This document shows, in pieces, positions 53,098-61,767 of a stretch of DNA of 64,000 nt; the first letter of the stretch is position 1; every line of letters begins with the position of its first letter. This stretch comes from Thermoanaerobaculia bacterium. Lineage in GTDB: Bacteria > Acidobacteriota > Thermoanaerobaculia > Multivoradales > JAHEKO01. The DNA is taken from NCBI GenBank assembly GCA_947259925.1, contig CAMYOG010000004.1, positions 1-64,000 on the forward strand, written 5' to 3'. The notes beneath the pieces are model-generated. The model did no database searches and was not told the DNA's origin. It worked only from the letters and a program-made list of their open reading frames with translations. The position numbers and the translations under genes were made by a program.

Positions 53098-53433
53098 CTA
53101 GAAGCTCTTGAAGAACTCGGCCGCGACGTAGAACTTGATCTGCTCGCGCTGCTCGTCGGTCAGGCCTATGAACTTGATCCCCATCCCGATCGTCGGCTGC
53201 TGCCAGACGACGACCGCCTTGCCGGCGATCGGCTCGCCGGAGCCGGGGAGCTCCAGCGTGAACTCGATCTCGTCGCCCTCCCGCTCCGGGTTGGCGACGT
53301 CGACGAAGGCGCCGCCTTCGCTCAGGTCCTCGATCCGCGCCTTGCTGACCTGTGACTCGCTCCGGTACTCGAACTCGAGGACCGTTGCGACCCGGACGTA
53401 TTCGCGCTCCTCATCGCTGATGGGCTCATCCAT
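53098..53433 (-). CDS. PilZ-domain c-di-GMP receptor
   Basis: A 111-residue stand-alone PilZ protein. The c-di-GMP binding residues are present: RxxxR as REYVR (Arg10, Arg14) and DxSxxG as DLSEGG (Asp36, Ser38, Gly41 region), followed by a beta barrel with EIEFTLELPGSGEPIAGKAVVVW and MGIKFIGLTDEQREQIKFYV. Its first 8 bases overlap the end of the CoxL-like gene (53426-53433), so it is coupled to that operon. A PilZ receptor between a hydroxylase and a glycosyltransferase, with a cyclase-permease downstream, is an unusual grouping. Confidence 0.9.
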   Translation of the reverse strand: MDEPISDEEREYVRVATVLEFEYRSESQVSKARIEDLSEGGAFVDVANPEREGDEIEFTLELPGSGEPIAGKAVVVWQQPTIGMGIKFIGLTDEQREQIKFYVAAEFFKSF

Positions 53434-55765
53434 CTTCTTCTGAAGCTCGAACCATCTCCCAGAGCCGGCTCGGCGTGACCGGTATCTCCAGGATCTCGAG
53501 CCCCTCCTCGCCGAGTGCGTTTTCCACCGCTTGCGCGAACAACGGGCCGACTGGGATCGCGCCCGCTTCGCCCGCGCCCTTGATGCCGAGCGGGTTGAGC
53601 GGTGAAGCCGTCTCCTCGTGGCCGATCTCGACGTTCGGCACGTCGAGGGCGGTCGGCAGCAGGTAGTCCATGAACGAGCCGTTCTGCAGCTGCCCGGTCT
53701 CGTCGAACATCAACTGCTCGTAGAACGCGTTGCCGATCCCCTGAGCGACCCCACCGTGGATCTGGCCGTCCAGGATCAGCGGGTTGATCACCCGACCGCA
53801 GTCGTGGACGACGACGTAGCGCCTGATCTCGACGTCCATCGTCTCGCGATCGACCTCGACGATCATCGCGTGCACGCCGGCGGCGGTCGCGCCGCGCTCC
53901 GGGCCGAAGTAGTTGGTCGCCTCCAGCCCGGGCTCGGTTCCCGGCTGCACCGCTCCCCGCATCGGATTGGCGCGCACCGCCAGCTCGGCGAGCGGGATCG
54001 ACTCCTGGGGATCTCCCTTCACCCGCACCGTGCCGTCGACCAGCTCGAGGTCCTCGCCGGCGACCTCGAGCTCCTCACTCGCCAGCGCGATGATCTTGGC
54101 GCGCACGTCGCGGGCCGCCTCGTTGATGGCGTTGCCGGCGACCACCGCACCACGGCTGGCGAAGGTACCGGCGCCCCAGTGGAACTGGTCGGTATCGCCG
54201 GTGACGACGTCGATCTTGCGGACGTCGACACCGAGCTGCTCCGCCACGATCTGCGCGAACGAGGTGAAGTGTCCCTGCCCCTGGGTACCGACGCCGGTCA
54301 CCACGCTCACCCGGCCGCTCGCTTCGACCTGGACCCGCGCGCCCTCGTACGGACCGATGCCGGTCCCCTCGACGTAGGCGACCAGGCCGAGGCCGATCGC
54401 CTTGCCATCCTCCGGCTCCGGTCGATTCGCCAGGAACTCGTCGTAGCCGATCATCTCCTTGGCCTTCTCCAGCACCGGCTCGTAGTTGCCGCTGTCGTAG
54501 ACCAGGGGCGCGAAGTCCTGGTAGATGATCTCGTTGTCGTACGGGAAGGCGTCGGGGGCGATGAAGTTCCTGCGGCGGATCTCGGCGACGTCGAGGTCGA
54601 GCTCGCGCGCCGCGATGTCGAGCAGCCGCTCGAGAACGAAGACGCCGTGCTGGCGGCCGGCGCCCCGATACGGGGTGACGATCGGCTTGGTGGTGAAGAC
54701 CGCCTTGAACTCGGTGTAGTAGTTCGGCACGTCGTACGGCCCGAGCAGGGTGCACTGGGTGTTGATCGGCACCGTCAGGCCGTAGGGGACGTACGCCCCG
54801 GTGTCGTGCAGGAAGACGTCCTTCACCCCGAGGACCTTGCCGTCCGACGACAGGGCGATCTCGGAGTCGTGGGTCTGGCCCCGCTCCTGGGTGGTGGCGT
54901 AGAAGTTCTCCTCGCGATCCTCGATCCACTTGAGCGGCCGCTCGAGGCGCTTGCTCGCCCACGGCACCAGCACCTCTTCCTGGTAGAACATCATGATCTT
55001 CGGTCCGAAGCCGCCGCCGATGAAGGGCGCGATCACCCGCACCTGGCTCTCCGAGAGGCCGAGCATCGCCGCCAGCCCGTTGCGGATCGGGATCGGTGCC
55101 TGGGTCGTGTCCCAGACCGTCAAGCGATGAGTGCGCCCGTCCCAGTCCGCCACCACGCCGCGGTTTTCCATCGCCGCGGCTGCGCCGTGGTCGTAGAGGA
55201 GTCGGCGCGACAGGACCAGATCGGCCGCGGCGCGCGCTCTCTCGTAGTTCCCCTTCTCCTGGATCACGTGCGCCGCGACGTTCGAGTCGAGGTCGTCGTG
55301 AACGGTCGCGGCTCCCGGCTGGAGCGCGTCCTCGAGATCGACCACGGGATCGAGCGGGTCGCAGTCGACGAACACCTCGCAGGCTGCGTCCTCGGCGATG
55401 TAGCGGCTCTCGGCGATCACCATCGCCACCGGCTCGCCGACGAACTTCACCTTGCCCTTGGCGAGCGGCACCTGGGTCCGTTGGTTGAAGACGCAGTGTT
55501 CGATCGGCGGCGGCGGCACCAACAGCGGCCCCGGTTGCCAGTAGTCGCCGAGGTCCTCGGCCGTGTAGACAGCGATCACACCGTCGCGCTCGCGCGCTGC
55601 GGTGGTATCGATCGCGTTGATGCGACCGTGGGCGTGCTGGCTGCGGACGAAGGCGACGTGCAGCATGCCCGGCAGGTGGACATCGTCGACGTAGAGGGCC
55701 CGGCCGGTCAGCAGTCGAGGGTCTTCGTTGCGCTTGATTCGCTCACCGAAGAACTGGGTCGTCAT
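53426..55765 (-). CDS. Molybdo-hydroxylase large subunit 2 (CoxL-like)
   Basis: A 779-residue molybdopterin subunit, clearly homologous to the protein at 38223 but divergent. Loop TPYRGAGRQHGVFVLERLL shows the form-II type (no CSFR). Catalytic glutamate motif GIKGAGEAGAIPVGP, MoCo-binding GAGTFASRGAVVAGNAI and VVTGVGTQGQGHFTSFAQI are intact. The start at 55765 has AGGAG 6 bases upstream. Its likely CoxS and CoxM partners are the minus-strand genes at 63086 and 63571, about 8 kb away. Substrate unknown; the purine-permease fusion in the same operon suggests purines or related heterocycles. Confidence 0.92.
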   Translation of the reverse strand: MTTQFFGERIKRNEDPRLLTGRALYVDDVHLPGMLHVAFVRSQHAHGRINAIDTTAARERDGVIAVYTAEDLGDYWQPGPLLVPPPPIEHCVFNQRTQVPLAKGKVKFVGEPVAMVIAESRYIAEDAACEVFVDCDPLDPVVDLEDALQPGAATVHDDLDSNVAAHVIQEKGNYERARAAADLVLSRRLLYDHGAAAAMENRGVVADWDGRTHRLTVWDTTQAPIPIRNGLAAMLGLSESQVRVIAPFIGGGFGPKIMMFYQEEVLVPWASKRLERPLKWIEDREENFYATTQERGQTHDSEIALSSDGKVLGVKDVFLHDTGAYVPYGLTVPINTQCTLLGPYDVPNYYTEFKAVFTTKPIVTPYRGAGRQHGVFVLERLLDIAARELDLDVAEIRRRNFIAPDAFPYDNEIIYQDFAPLVYDSGNYEPVLEKAKEMIGYDEFLANRPEPEDGKAIGLGLVAYVEGTGIGPYEGARVQVEASGRVSVVTGVGTQGQGHFTSFAQIVAEQLGVDVRKIDVVTGDTDQFHWGAGTFASRGAVVAGNAINEAARDVRAKIIALASEELEVAGEDLELVDGTVRVKGDPQESIPLAELAVRANPMRGAVQPGTEPGLEATNYFGPERGATAAGVHAMIVEVDRETMDVEIRRYVVVHDCGRVINPLILDGQIHGGVAQGIGNAFYEQLMFDETGQLQNGSFMDYLLPTALDVPNVEIGHEETASPLNPLGIKGAGEAGAIPVGPLFAQAVENALGEEGLEILEIPVTPSRLWEMVRASEEDG

Positions 55766-55855
55766 CGCCGCTCCTGTGGATCGCTACCCTCATACTAACC
55801 TCCGGCGTAACAAAATGACTGTGCAGTAGGTCTAGTCTGACAGGAGATTCACCGA

Positions 55856-57463
55856 TTGAAAAAGCTGCTACGGCACGTCTTCTGGTCGCGCTGGACGTTT
55901 CTCTACCTGCCGTTGGGCATCCTGATCCTGCCGCTCGCGCTCTGGCTTCTCTACGAGCCGATCGCGGTGATCGGCCACCCGAAGGTCACGACCACGGGCA
56001 TCTCCGGGCCTGGCATGGCACTCCGGCCGTGCAAACCACTCGGCTCCGCGCGGGTCGTTCACTGCGGCGTGCTCGAAGTGTTCGAGAATCGCGAATCGCG
56101 CGCGGGACGGCGGATCCCGATCCGGGTCGTGGTCGCCTTCGCCACCGGTCCCGACCCACGGCCCGATCCGGTCTTCCCGCTCGACGGCGGGCCGGGCGTG
56201 GGCAAGGCGACGATCGCCGGCTTCTCGATCGGCGGCCGGCCGGAGGCCGAGCTGGAGCGCGATCTCGTCTTCGTCGACATCCGCGGCACCGGCGCCTCCA
56301 ATCCGCTGAGCTGCGTCGGCTTTCGCGGCGACCCGTTCAAGGCCTCGACCTTCCTGCGCAGCCCGGCGAGCTACTTCTCCCTGCTCTCGGCACGACACTT
56401 CCTGGAAGACCCGTATGACCAGGAAGCGATGGCGGCCTGCCGCCGCCGACTCGAGCGACGGGCCGATCTGACCCGTTACACGACCACCGTAGCGGCCGCC
56501 GACCTCGACGAGGTGCGCGACGCCCTCGGCTACGAGCGGATCAACCTTTCCGCTACTTCCTACGGCACGCGGCTGGCGCTCGAGTACATGCGCCGCTATC
56601 CCGACCGGGTCCGGAGCGCCTCGCTGTCCGACATCGTCCCGACCGACCTGCGCATGCCCTTCACCTTCGCGCGTGACAACGAGGTCGCGCTCCAGCGTCT
56701 CCTGGACGACTGCGAGACCGATCGCCGTTGCTCGTCCCTCTACCCCGACCTGCGGAGCGATCTCGAGACGGTACTCGCGCGCCTCCGGACGTCCGCGATC
56801 GAGGTCACGGTAGCCAACCCGCTCCTGTTCGGCATCCCCAGGCAGCGCGTGACGATCTCACGCGGCGTCTTCGCCATGGGCATCCGCAGCCTGCTCTACG
56901 GCTGGGAGAGCTCCGCCAGGCTGCCGCACGTCATCACCCGCGCCGCCGCGGGCGACTTCGGACCGATGGTCGCCGAGATCGTCGCTCGCGACCTACCGCT
57001 CGAGCTCGTGCTGGCCAAGGGCATGTACCTGTCGGCGACGTGCGCCGAGGACGTGCCCTTCATCGACCCTCTCGCCGCCCGCACCGATGCGGCCGGGACG
57101 GCTCTCGGCTCCTATCGCCTCGACCAGCACCTGGATGCGTGTGCGGTCTGGCCGCGGGGCCCGGTCCCCGACGACTGGCTTTCGCCGGTGGTATCGGAGG
57201 CGCCGACACTGCTCTTCAGCGCCGAGCTCGACCCGTCGACGCCGCCGCGAACCGGGTACCAGGTCGCTGAGCACCTCCCGAACAGCCTGCTGGTCGTCAT
57301 GGAGAACGAGACCCACGGCGCCGAGATCAACTGGGACACCTGCGGTGCGCCGCTCTCACTCGAGCTCCTGCGCACCGGCAGTGTCGAGGGCCTGGACCCC
57401 TCGTGCGCACGGCGGATCGAGCGCGCGCCGGTCTGGATCGCCGACGAGCAGGCCGACTCCTAA
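55856..57463 (+). CDS. Alpha/beta-hydrolase, tripeptidyl-aminopeptidase-like
   Basis: A 535-residue protein starting at TTG 55856 with CAGGAGA about 10 bases upstream. An N-terminal transmembrane anchor (LPLGILILPLALWLLY) precedes a TAP/proline-iminopeptidase-like hydrolase. Visible parts are oxyanion loop FPLDGGPGVGKA, DIRGTGAS, nucleophile elbow ATSYGTRLALEY with Ser235 (first elbow position Ala instead of Gly), acid loop LFSAELDPSTPPRTG and late METHG-like ENETHGAEI. Several Cys pairs suggest a periplasmic location. Probably releases short peptides at the outer face of the inner membrane. Its 3' end overlaps the DinB gene by 4 bases, convergently. Confidence 0.85.
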   Translation: MKKLLRHVFWSRWTFLYLPLGILILPLALWLLYEPIAVIGHPKVTTTGISGPGMALRPCKPLGSARVVHCGVLEVFENRESRAGRRIPIRVVVAFATGPDPRPDPVFPLDGGPGVGKATIAGFSIGGRPEAELERDLVFVDIRGTGASNPLSCVGFRGDPFKASTFLRSPASYFSLLSARHFLEDPYDQEAMAACRRRLERRADLTRYTTTVAAADLDEVRDALGYERINLSATSYGTRLALEYMRRYPDRVRSASLSDIVPTDLRMPFTFARDNEVALQRLLDDCETDRRCSSLYPDLRSDLETVLARLRTSAIEVTVANPLLFGIPRQRVTISRGVFAMGIRSLLYGWESSARLPHVITRAAAGDFGPMVAEIVARDLPLELVLAKGMYLSATCAEDVPFIDPLAARTDAAGTALGSYRLDQHLDACAVWPRGPVPDDWLSPVVSEAPTLLFSAELDPSTPPRTGYQVAEHLPNSLLVVMENETHGAEINWDTCGAPLSLELLRTGSVEGLDPSCARRIERAPVWIADEQADS

Positions 57464-57948
57464 GCCCGGAGATCGGGATAGAGCCGCTTCAGCAGCTGGA
57501 TCTGACCGACGTGGTGGGTGTCGTGCATGGCGATGCCGTAGATCAGGTCGATGAACCGATAGGTCCTGGTGCCGGCATCGTCGAGTCGCCGCGGGTCGAA
57601 CGCGCCGACGGCGTCGACCAGGCTCGAGTGCTCGTCGCGTAGCAGTGCGCGGTCCCTCTTCCACGCCGCGTCGTCGGCCGGCTCCGGGAGGCTCGGCCAG
57701 TTGGACGGTGAGCGCGCGAACTCCCCCTTCGGCGAGTCCTCGAGGATCCGCCGCACCGCGTATTTCCAGTAGGCGACGTGCAGGACGAGCTCCCAGACGC
57801 TCTTGCGGTCGGCGGCCAGCTTCCAGGCCGCCTGCTCGGCCGAGACTCCACGCAGACAGCCGAGCACCGTCGCGCCTCCGGCCCAGAGCCCCTTGCCCGG
57901 CGGCGGCGACAGAAGATGCAGCGCTTCGTCGAGACGTGGGTCGTTCAT
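57460..57948 (-). CDS. DinB-family protein
   Basis: A 162-residue four-helix DinB/YfiT-like protein. Metal-binding histidines lie in SVWELVLHVAYWKYAV and in YGIAMHDTHHVGQIQLLKRL, the standard H...HxxxH arrangement, and an R-E-L-like acidic loop is present. These enzymes act as thiol-dependent S-transferases (for example with bacillithiol or mycothiol) or are uncharacterised. The neighbours give no clear lead. Confidence 0.88.
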   Translation of the reverse strand: MNDPRLDEALHLLSPPPGKGLWAGGATVLGCLRGVSAEQAAWKLAADRKSVWELVLHVAYWKYAVRRILEDSPKGEFARSPSNWPSLPEPADDAAWKRDRALLRDEHSSLVDAVGAFDPRRLDDAGTRTYRFIDLIYGIAMHDTHHVGQIQLLKRLYPDLRA

Positions 57949-57978
57949 GCTCGAGTACGCTCCGTCGGAACTCTACCT

Positions 57979-58803
57979 TCAGGGCAGATGTGGTGCTGCG
58001 GTCGACGTGTCGGGATCACCACCTTCGGGGCGTTCGGGCAGCTCGAGACCGAACAGTCGGTCGAAGATTTCCAGCGCCCAGCCGGACGGAGTGGTGAAGT
58101 TCGACCAGTCCGCCGCGGCCAGATGCTCGCCGTCGTAGACGAGGAGAGAGCGTTGTAGACCGTGAAGGACGCCACACATCGCGACCCGGATCTCTTCTCC
58201 CGTACCGAGCTCTCGAGCGAGCGACTCGAAGGTCGAGCTCGCCTCCTGCTTCGGCAGCCGCGTCTCGAGGACCATCTCGTGACTTCGCGTCTTCGGGTCG
58301 TAGAGCCAGACGACCACTTCGCCGGTCCTCCAAAGCAGGACGATCTGTCCCCATCCATGGCCCCCTCCGGTCGCCGCCAGGACGAACGGGGCGAGACCAG
58401 CGTACCCAGCGAGCGGGACCGCGCCCGGGTTTCTGACCTCGAGCTCCTCGATGTCGGCCGACTCGTCGTAGTCGCGAGGCGCCGTCAGCAGCACGACCTC
58501 GAGTGGAGCGCCTATTCGATGGGTCCACACCCCGGTCGGAATCGCTCGCGGCCGACCGTACGGGTCGTCGAACTCTGCCGAACCGGGCAGCGCCCAGCCG
58601 TGGATCCTGCGCTCCGTCGTCTCGCGCCGCGCCAGCTCCTCCAGCCATTCGCGCGCGTCACTCTTCTCGGGGAGGAGCTCGGCGGTCAGCTCGATCGGCA
58701 TGCGGTACCACTCGTCGCAGTCGTCCGCCGGAATATCGTGAAGGGCCACGGCCAGAAGTGCCAAGCCCATCGCCAGAAGCGAGAGCCGAAGCCACTTCTT
58801 CAT
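57979..58803 (-). CDS. Exported hypothetical protein
   Basis: A 274-residue protein with a short N-terminal signal or anchor (LRLSLLAMGLALLAVALHDI). The mature part has alternating beta strands with many Trp and Gly residues (GGGHGWGQIVLLWRTGEVVVWLYDPK), acidic loops, and a proline-rich end. No family recognised. It lies 19 bases after the end of the DUF1116 gene and 30 bases before the DinB gene start on the same strand, so it may be carried in a longer transcript without sharing a function. Confidence 0.55.
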   Translation of the reverse strand: MKKWLRLSLLAMGLALLAVALHDIPADDCDEWYRMPIELTAELLPEKSDAREWLEELARRETTERRIHGWALPGSAEFDDPYGRPRAIPTGVWTHRIGAPLEVVLLTAPRDYDESADIEELEVRNPGAVPLAGYAGLAPFVLAATGGGHGWGQIVLLWRTGEVVVWLYDPKTRSHEMVLETRLPKQEASSTFESLARELGTGEEIRVAMCGVLHGLQRSLLVYDGEHLAAADWSNFTTPSGWALEIFDRLFGLELPERPEGGDPDTSTAAPHLP

Positions 58804-58822
58804 GACGGCGGGCCGCCGGTCC

Positions 58823-60064
58823 TCAGACGCCGTGCTTCTCGGCGAACGCCGTCAGTGCCTCGCGGAAGATCTCGATCGGCGGCCGTACCAACCCGGCGCC
58901 GACCTGCCCGATCCCCGCCTCGCGATGCGCGATACCGGTATTGACTCGCGGGGTGACGCCGAACTCGACCACCTTGCGCACGTCGATCCCCACCGGCGTA
59001 CCGCGGAAGTCGAGCTGCGGGATCGTGAAGTGCTGGTGCTCGGCGACGGTGATGTCGTACATCTCGAGCGTCGCGTTGAGGGCGTCGCTCGGCGATCCGC
59101 TCACGAAGGTAACGATCGCCGGCGCCGCGGCCATGGCGAACGCGCCGATGCCGGCGGTCTCGGTGATCGTCGAGTCGCCGATGTCGGGATTGGCGTCCTC
59201 GGCCGTGAATCCCGAGAAATAGAGGCCGTCCGGGGTCGCCGCGGGGGCGGTGAACCAGTCGTCGCCGAGGCCGCTCACCCGGACGCCGAAGTCGGTGCCG
59301 TTGCGCGCCATGGCGGTCACCAGGGTGCTTCCTTCGACGCCGTGCGCGGCGTCCGCCATCGCCTTGCAGGCGGCCATCACCGGATTGAGCACGCCGAGCG
59401 CGTTGTCACCCAGGAATCGGACCACCCCGGCGGCGGCGCTCCGGTCGTCCGAAGCTTCGCCGATCGCCGGCGCCAGATGCTTGGTGAAGAGCAGCGAGCC
59501 GGCCTTGTTTCGATTGTGGCCCTCGTCGCCCATGTGCAGCGCCTCGGCCAGCAGTGCCCGGACGTCGATGCCACCCAGGCCGTCGAGCGCCCTGGCGACC
59601 AGCGGCGCCATCACCTCGTTCATCCAGCGCAGCTTGTCGAGGACCTCGGGCGCGTAGGCGCCATAGCGCAGCACCTTGCCGTAGCCTTCGTTCAGATTCG
59701 AGTAGGCGCGGTTGCCGCCCTCGGTGTTCTCGACCACGTAGACCGCCATCGAGGCCGACGTGACGCCAGCCATCGGGCCGACCGACTGGTGGTGATGACA
59801 GGGTGCGAACTCGACCTCGCCGGCCTCGACCCGCTCGATCGCTTCGGCCTCGGTCGACGCCAGACCCTCGAACAGCAGGGCGCCGATCACGGCGCCGCGC
59901 AACGGCCCGGACATCCGATCCCACCCGATCGGTGGTCCGGCGTGCAGCAGCAAACCGTCGCGCATTCCGGGAATCACGTCGCGAGCGGTCGCGACGCCGG
60001 TCAGCATCGGCCGCGCCGAGATCATCCGGCCTACCGCGTCGGTGTTCGCCTGGTCGATGTTCAT
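58823..60064 (-). CDS. DUF1116 (YlbE/AllG-like) protein
   Basis: A 413-residue protein of the DUF1116 family, with segments CHHHQSVGPMAGVTSASMAVYVVEN, GDEGHNRNKAGSLLF and GIGAFAMAAAPAIVTFVSGS. E. coli YlbE, encoded next to FdrA, has been described as a component of the oxamate carbamoyltransferase (AllFGH) that closes anaerobic allantoin breakdown; I rely on memory for that. It overlaps the FdrA gene by 4 bases (60061-60064). The third subunit, a DUF2877 protein (YlbF/AllH), is not in the window. Confidence 0.88.
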   Translation of the reverse strand: MNIDQANTDAVGRMISARPMLTGVATARDVIPGMRDGLLLHAGPPIGWDRMSGPLRGAVIGALLFEGLASTEAEAIERVEAGEVEFAPCHHHQSVGPMAGVTSASMAVYVVENTEGGNRAYSNLNEGYGKVLRYGAYAPEVLDKLRWMNEVMAPLVARALDGLGGIDVRALLAEALHMGDEGHNRNKAGSLLFTKHLAPAIGEASDDRSAAAGVVRFLGDNALGVLNPVMAACKAMADAAHGVEGSTLVTAMARNGTDFGVRVSGLGDDWFTAPAATPDGLYFSGFTAEDANPDIGDSTITETAGIGAFAMAAAPAIVTFVSGSPSDALNATLEMYDITVAEHQHFTIPQLDFRGTPVGIDVRKVVEFGVTPRVNTGIAHREAGIGQVGAGLVRPPIEIFREALTAFAEKHGV

Positions 60065-61719
60065 CGCATCTTCTCCAGCAGTGCCATCATCCGCTCGTCG
60101 CCGCCCGCGGGTGGCTGCCAGTCGAGCTGAACCGCCTCCGCATCCTGCTCGACGAGGCTGTCGTAGAACGAGTCGAGGCCGACGTTGATCGCTCCGAGCG
60201 GTGGCTCGAGAGAGCTCGGAGCGACACGCTCCCCGACGACCGCGGAACCGACCGCGAGTCGCGCGGCTACCCAGGCCAGGCCCTCCGACACGTCGTCGAA
60301 CACCTTCGCGCCGGCGACCTCCAGCCGCACCCGCTGCTCGTCGAGCCCTTGCGGATCGGCGTCCGTGCCGACCATCAGGACGACCACCTCGGCGCCGCCG
60401 GTCTTGCAGACGTCGGCGATCGCCGGTCCGAGCTCGCTCGCCGGATCGGGGTGCGCGCCTTCGCCGAGCACGACGTCGAGCAGGATCAGACCGGTCTCCG
60501 GATCGTCGCTCTCCTGGCGCAGCCGCCGGAGACGTAGATCCTGGTCCATCATCGGATGCAGACGGCCGACGGTGAACTCGTCGGCGCCCAGGTCGAGGAT
60601 CGTGTGACCGCTGCTCCGGCTCAGGTCGGCCACCGGCTCCGCGGCCAGGATCGGCACGTTCGAATGGAGCGGAGCGAGACCGGCAAGGCTCTGCTGCGCC
60701 TCCAGGGCGAGCGTGCCGCCCGCGAACAGGCCGCGGAGATAGCCCGGCCGCGATTCGATCTGGTCTTCGCCCGGCTCCCCCAGCAGCTCGACCGCCCGGC
60801 GCGCGGTCTCGCTGAGGCCGGTGCTGAAGTGGAGGTTCCCCTGCGCCCGCGGCGGCGTCGGATGGCCGATGAACTGGATCACCACCGGCTTGCCGACCCC
60901 CGCCGCGGCACCCAGCAGTCGGCTCGCGACACTCGGCGCGGGCGGCTTCGAGATGACGACGATCGCCTCGGTCGTCTGGTCGCGGCCGAGCAGATCGAGC
61001 GCCTGCAGGGTAGTCACGGCGCCGACCGCCTCGGAGAGATCCCGGCCACCGGTGCCGATGGCGTGGGAGACGCCGCCGCCGAGAGCGTGGATGCCGCTGG
61101 TCACCGCTTGCAGACCGGTCCCCGAGGCGCCGATCAGTCCGATGCGCCCGCGCCGCACCCGGTTGGCGAAGCCCAGGCCGACACCGGCCAGGATCGCGGT
61201 GCCGCAGTCGGGCCCCATGACCAGGAGTCCCGCATCCCGGCCTTTCTCTTTGAGCGCCACCTCGTCCGTCAGCTCGACGTTGTCGGAGTAGAGGAAGACG
61301 TGCCGGCCGCGATCGAGCGCCTCGTGCGCGACCGTCGCCGCGTAGCGACCCGGTACCGAGATCAGCACGACGCTCGCCGACGGCAGGAGACGGAGCGCCG
61401 AGCGCAGGCCGTGGGGCCGGAAGTCGGCGCCACTCTCACTCCTGCGCGCGGCCAGGAGCGAGTCGACCTCGCCGAGGGCACCGACCGCGGTCGGCTCGTC
61501 GATCGCCCGTACCACCAGAACCAGATCGTCGGCGGCGACCGCCTTCAGGTCCGGGTGCAGCAGCCCGTTGGCGTCGAGCAGCTCCAGGTTCGCCGGAGTG
61601 CCCATGACCACCCCTGCATCTTCCACGCCCTCGATCGCCGCCAGTGAGCTCTGCAGATGCATGAGCACGATCGAGTCGGCGTAGGCGCCGGGCCGGATCT
61701 CATATCTGGTAACGCTCAT
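60061..61719 (-). CDS. fdrA: FdrA-like acyl-CoA synthetase-family protein
   Basis: A 552-residue protein of the FdrA family, related to the succinyl-CoA synthetase alpha/beta fold. Signatures: RGRIGLIGASGTGLQAVTSGIHALGGGVSHAIGTGGRDLSE, VMGPDCGTAILAGVGLGFAN and the C-terminal TGLILLDVVLGEGAHPDP. E. coli FdrA works with YlbE in carbamoyl transfer during allantoin use. Here it is followed directly by the DUF1116 gene, so the same pairing holds. The strings above are quoted in pieces; the Rossmann CoA-binding core is ~190-260. Confidence 0.9.
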   Translation of the reverse strand: MSVTRYEIRPGAYADSIVLMHLQSSLAAIEGVEDAGVVMGTPANLELLDANGLLHPDLKAVAADDLVLVVRAIDEPTAVGALGEVDSLLAARRSESGADFRPHGLRSALRLLPSASVVLISVPGRYAATVAHEALDRGRHVFLYSDNVELTDEVALKEKGRDAGLLVMGPDCGTAILAGVGLGFANRVRRGRIGLIGASGTGLQAVTSGIHALGGGVSHAIGTGGRDLSEAVGAVTTLQALDLLGRDQTTEAIVVISKPPAPSVASRLLGAAAGVGKPVVIQFIGHPTPPRAQGNLHFSTGLSETARRAVELLGEPGEDQIESRPGYLRGLFAGGTLALEAQQSLAGLAPLHSNVPILAAEPVADLSRSSGHTILDLGADEFTVGRLHPMMDQDLRLRRLRQESDDPETGLILLDVVLGEGAHPDPASELGPAIADVCKTGGAEVVVLMVGTDADPQGLDEQRVRLEVAGAKVFDDVSEGLAWVAARLAVGSAVVGERVAPSSLEPPLGAINVGLDSFYDSLVEQDAEAVQLDWQPPAGGDERMMALLEKMR

Positions 61720-61729
61720 TCGGCTTCGG

Positions 61730-61755
61730 AGACAGGGGAGTGCCCTCCCCTGTCT
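61730..61755. other. 11-bp perfect hairpin between fdrA-like and amidase genes
   Basis: Arms 61730-61740 and 61745-61755 are fully complementary around a TGCC loop. It lies in the 48-base gap between the amidase stop (61768) and the FdrA start (61719), both minus strand. There is no U run after it, so it is not an ordinary terminator. It may stabilise the upstream message or set the ratio between the two genes. Confidence 0.6.
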
Positions 61756-61767
61756 ACCCCTCCATTC

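Noticed and set aside
53618-55798. 726-codon frame antisense to the second CoxL-like gene
   Set aside because: Mirror of a strongly conserved molybdo-hydroxylase; composition is not protein-like.
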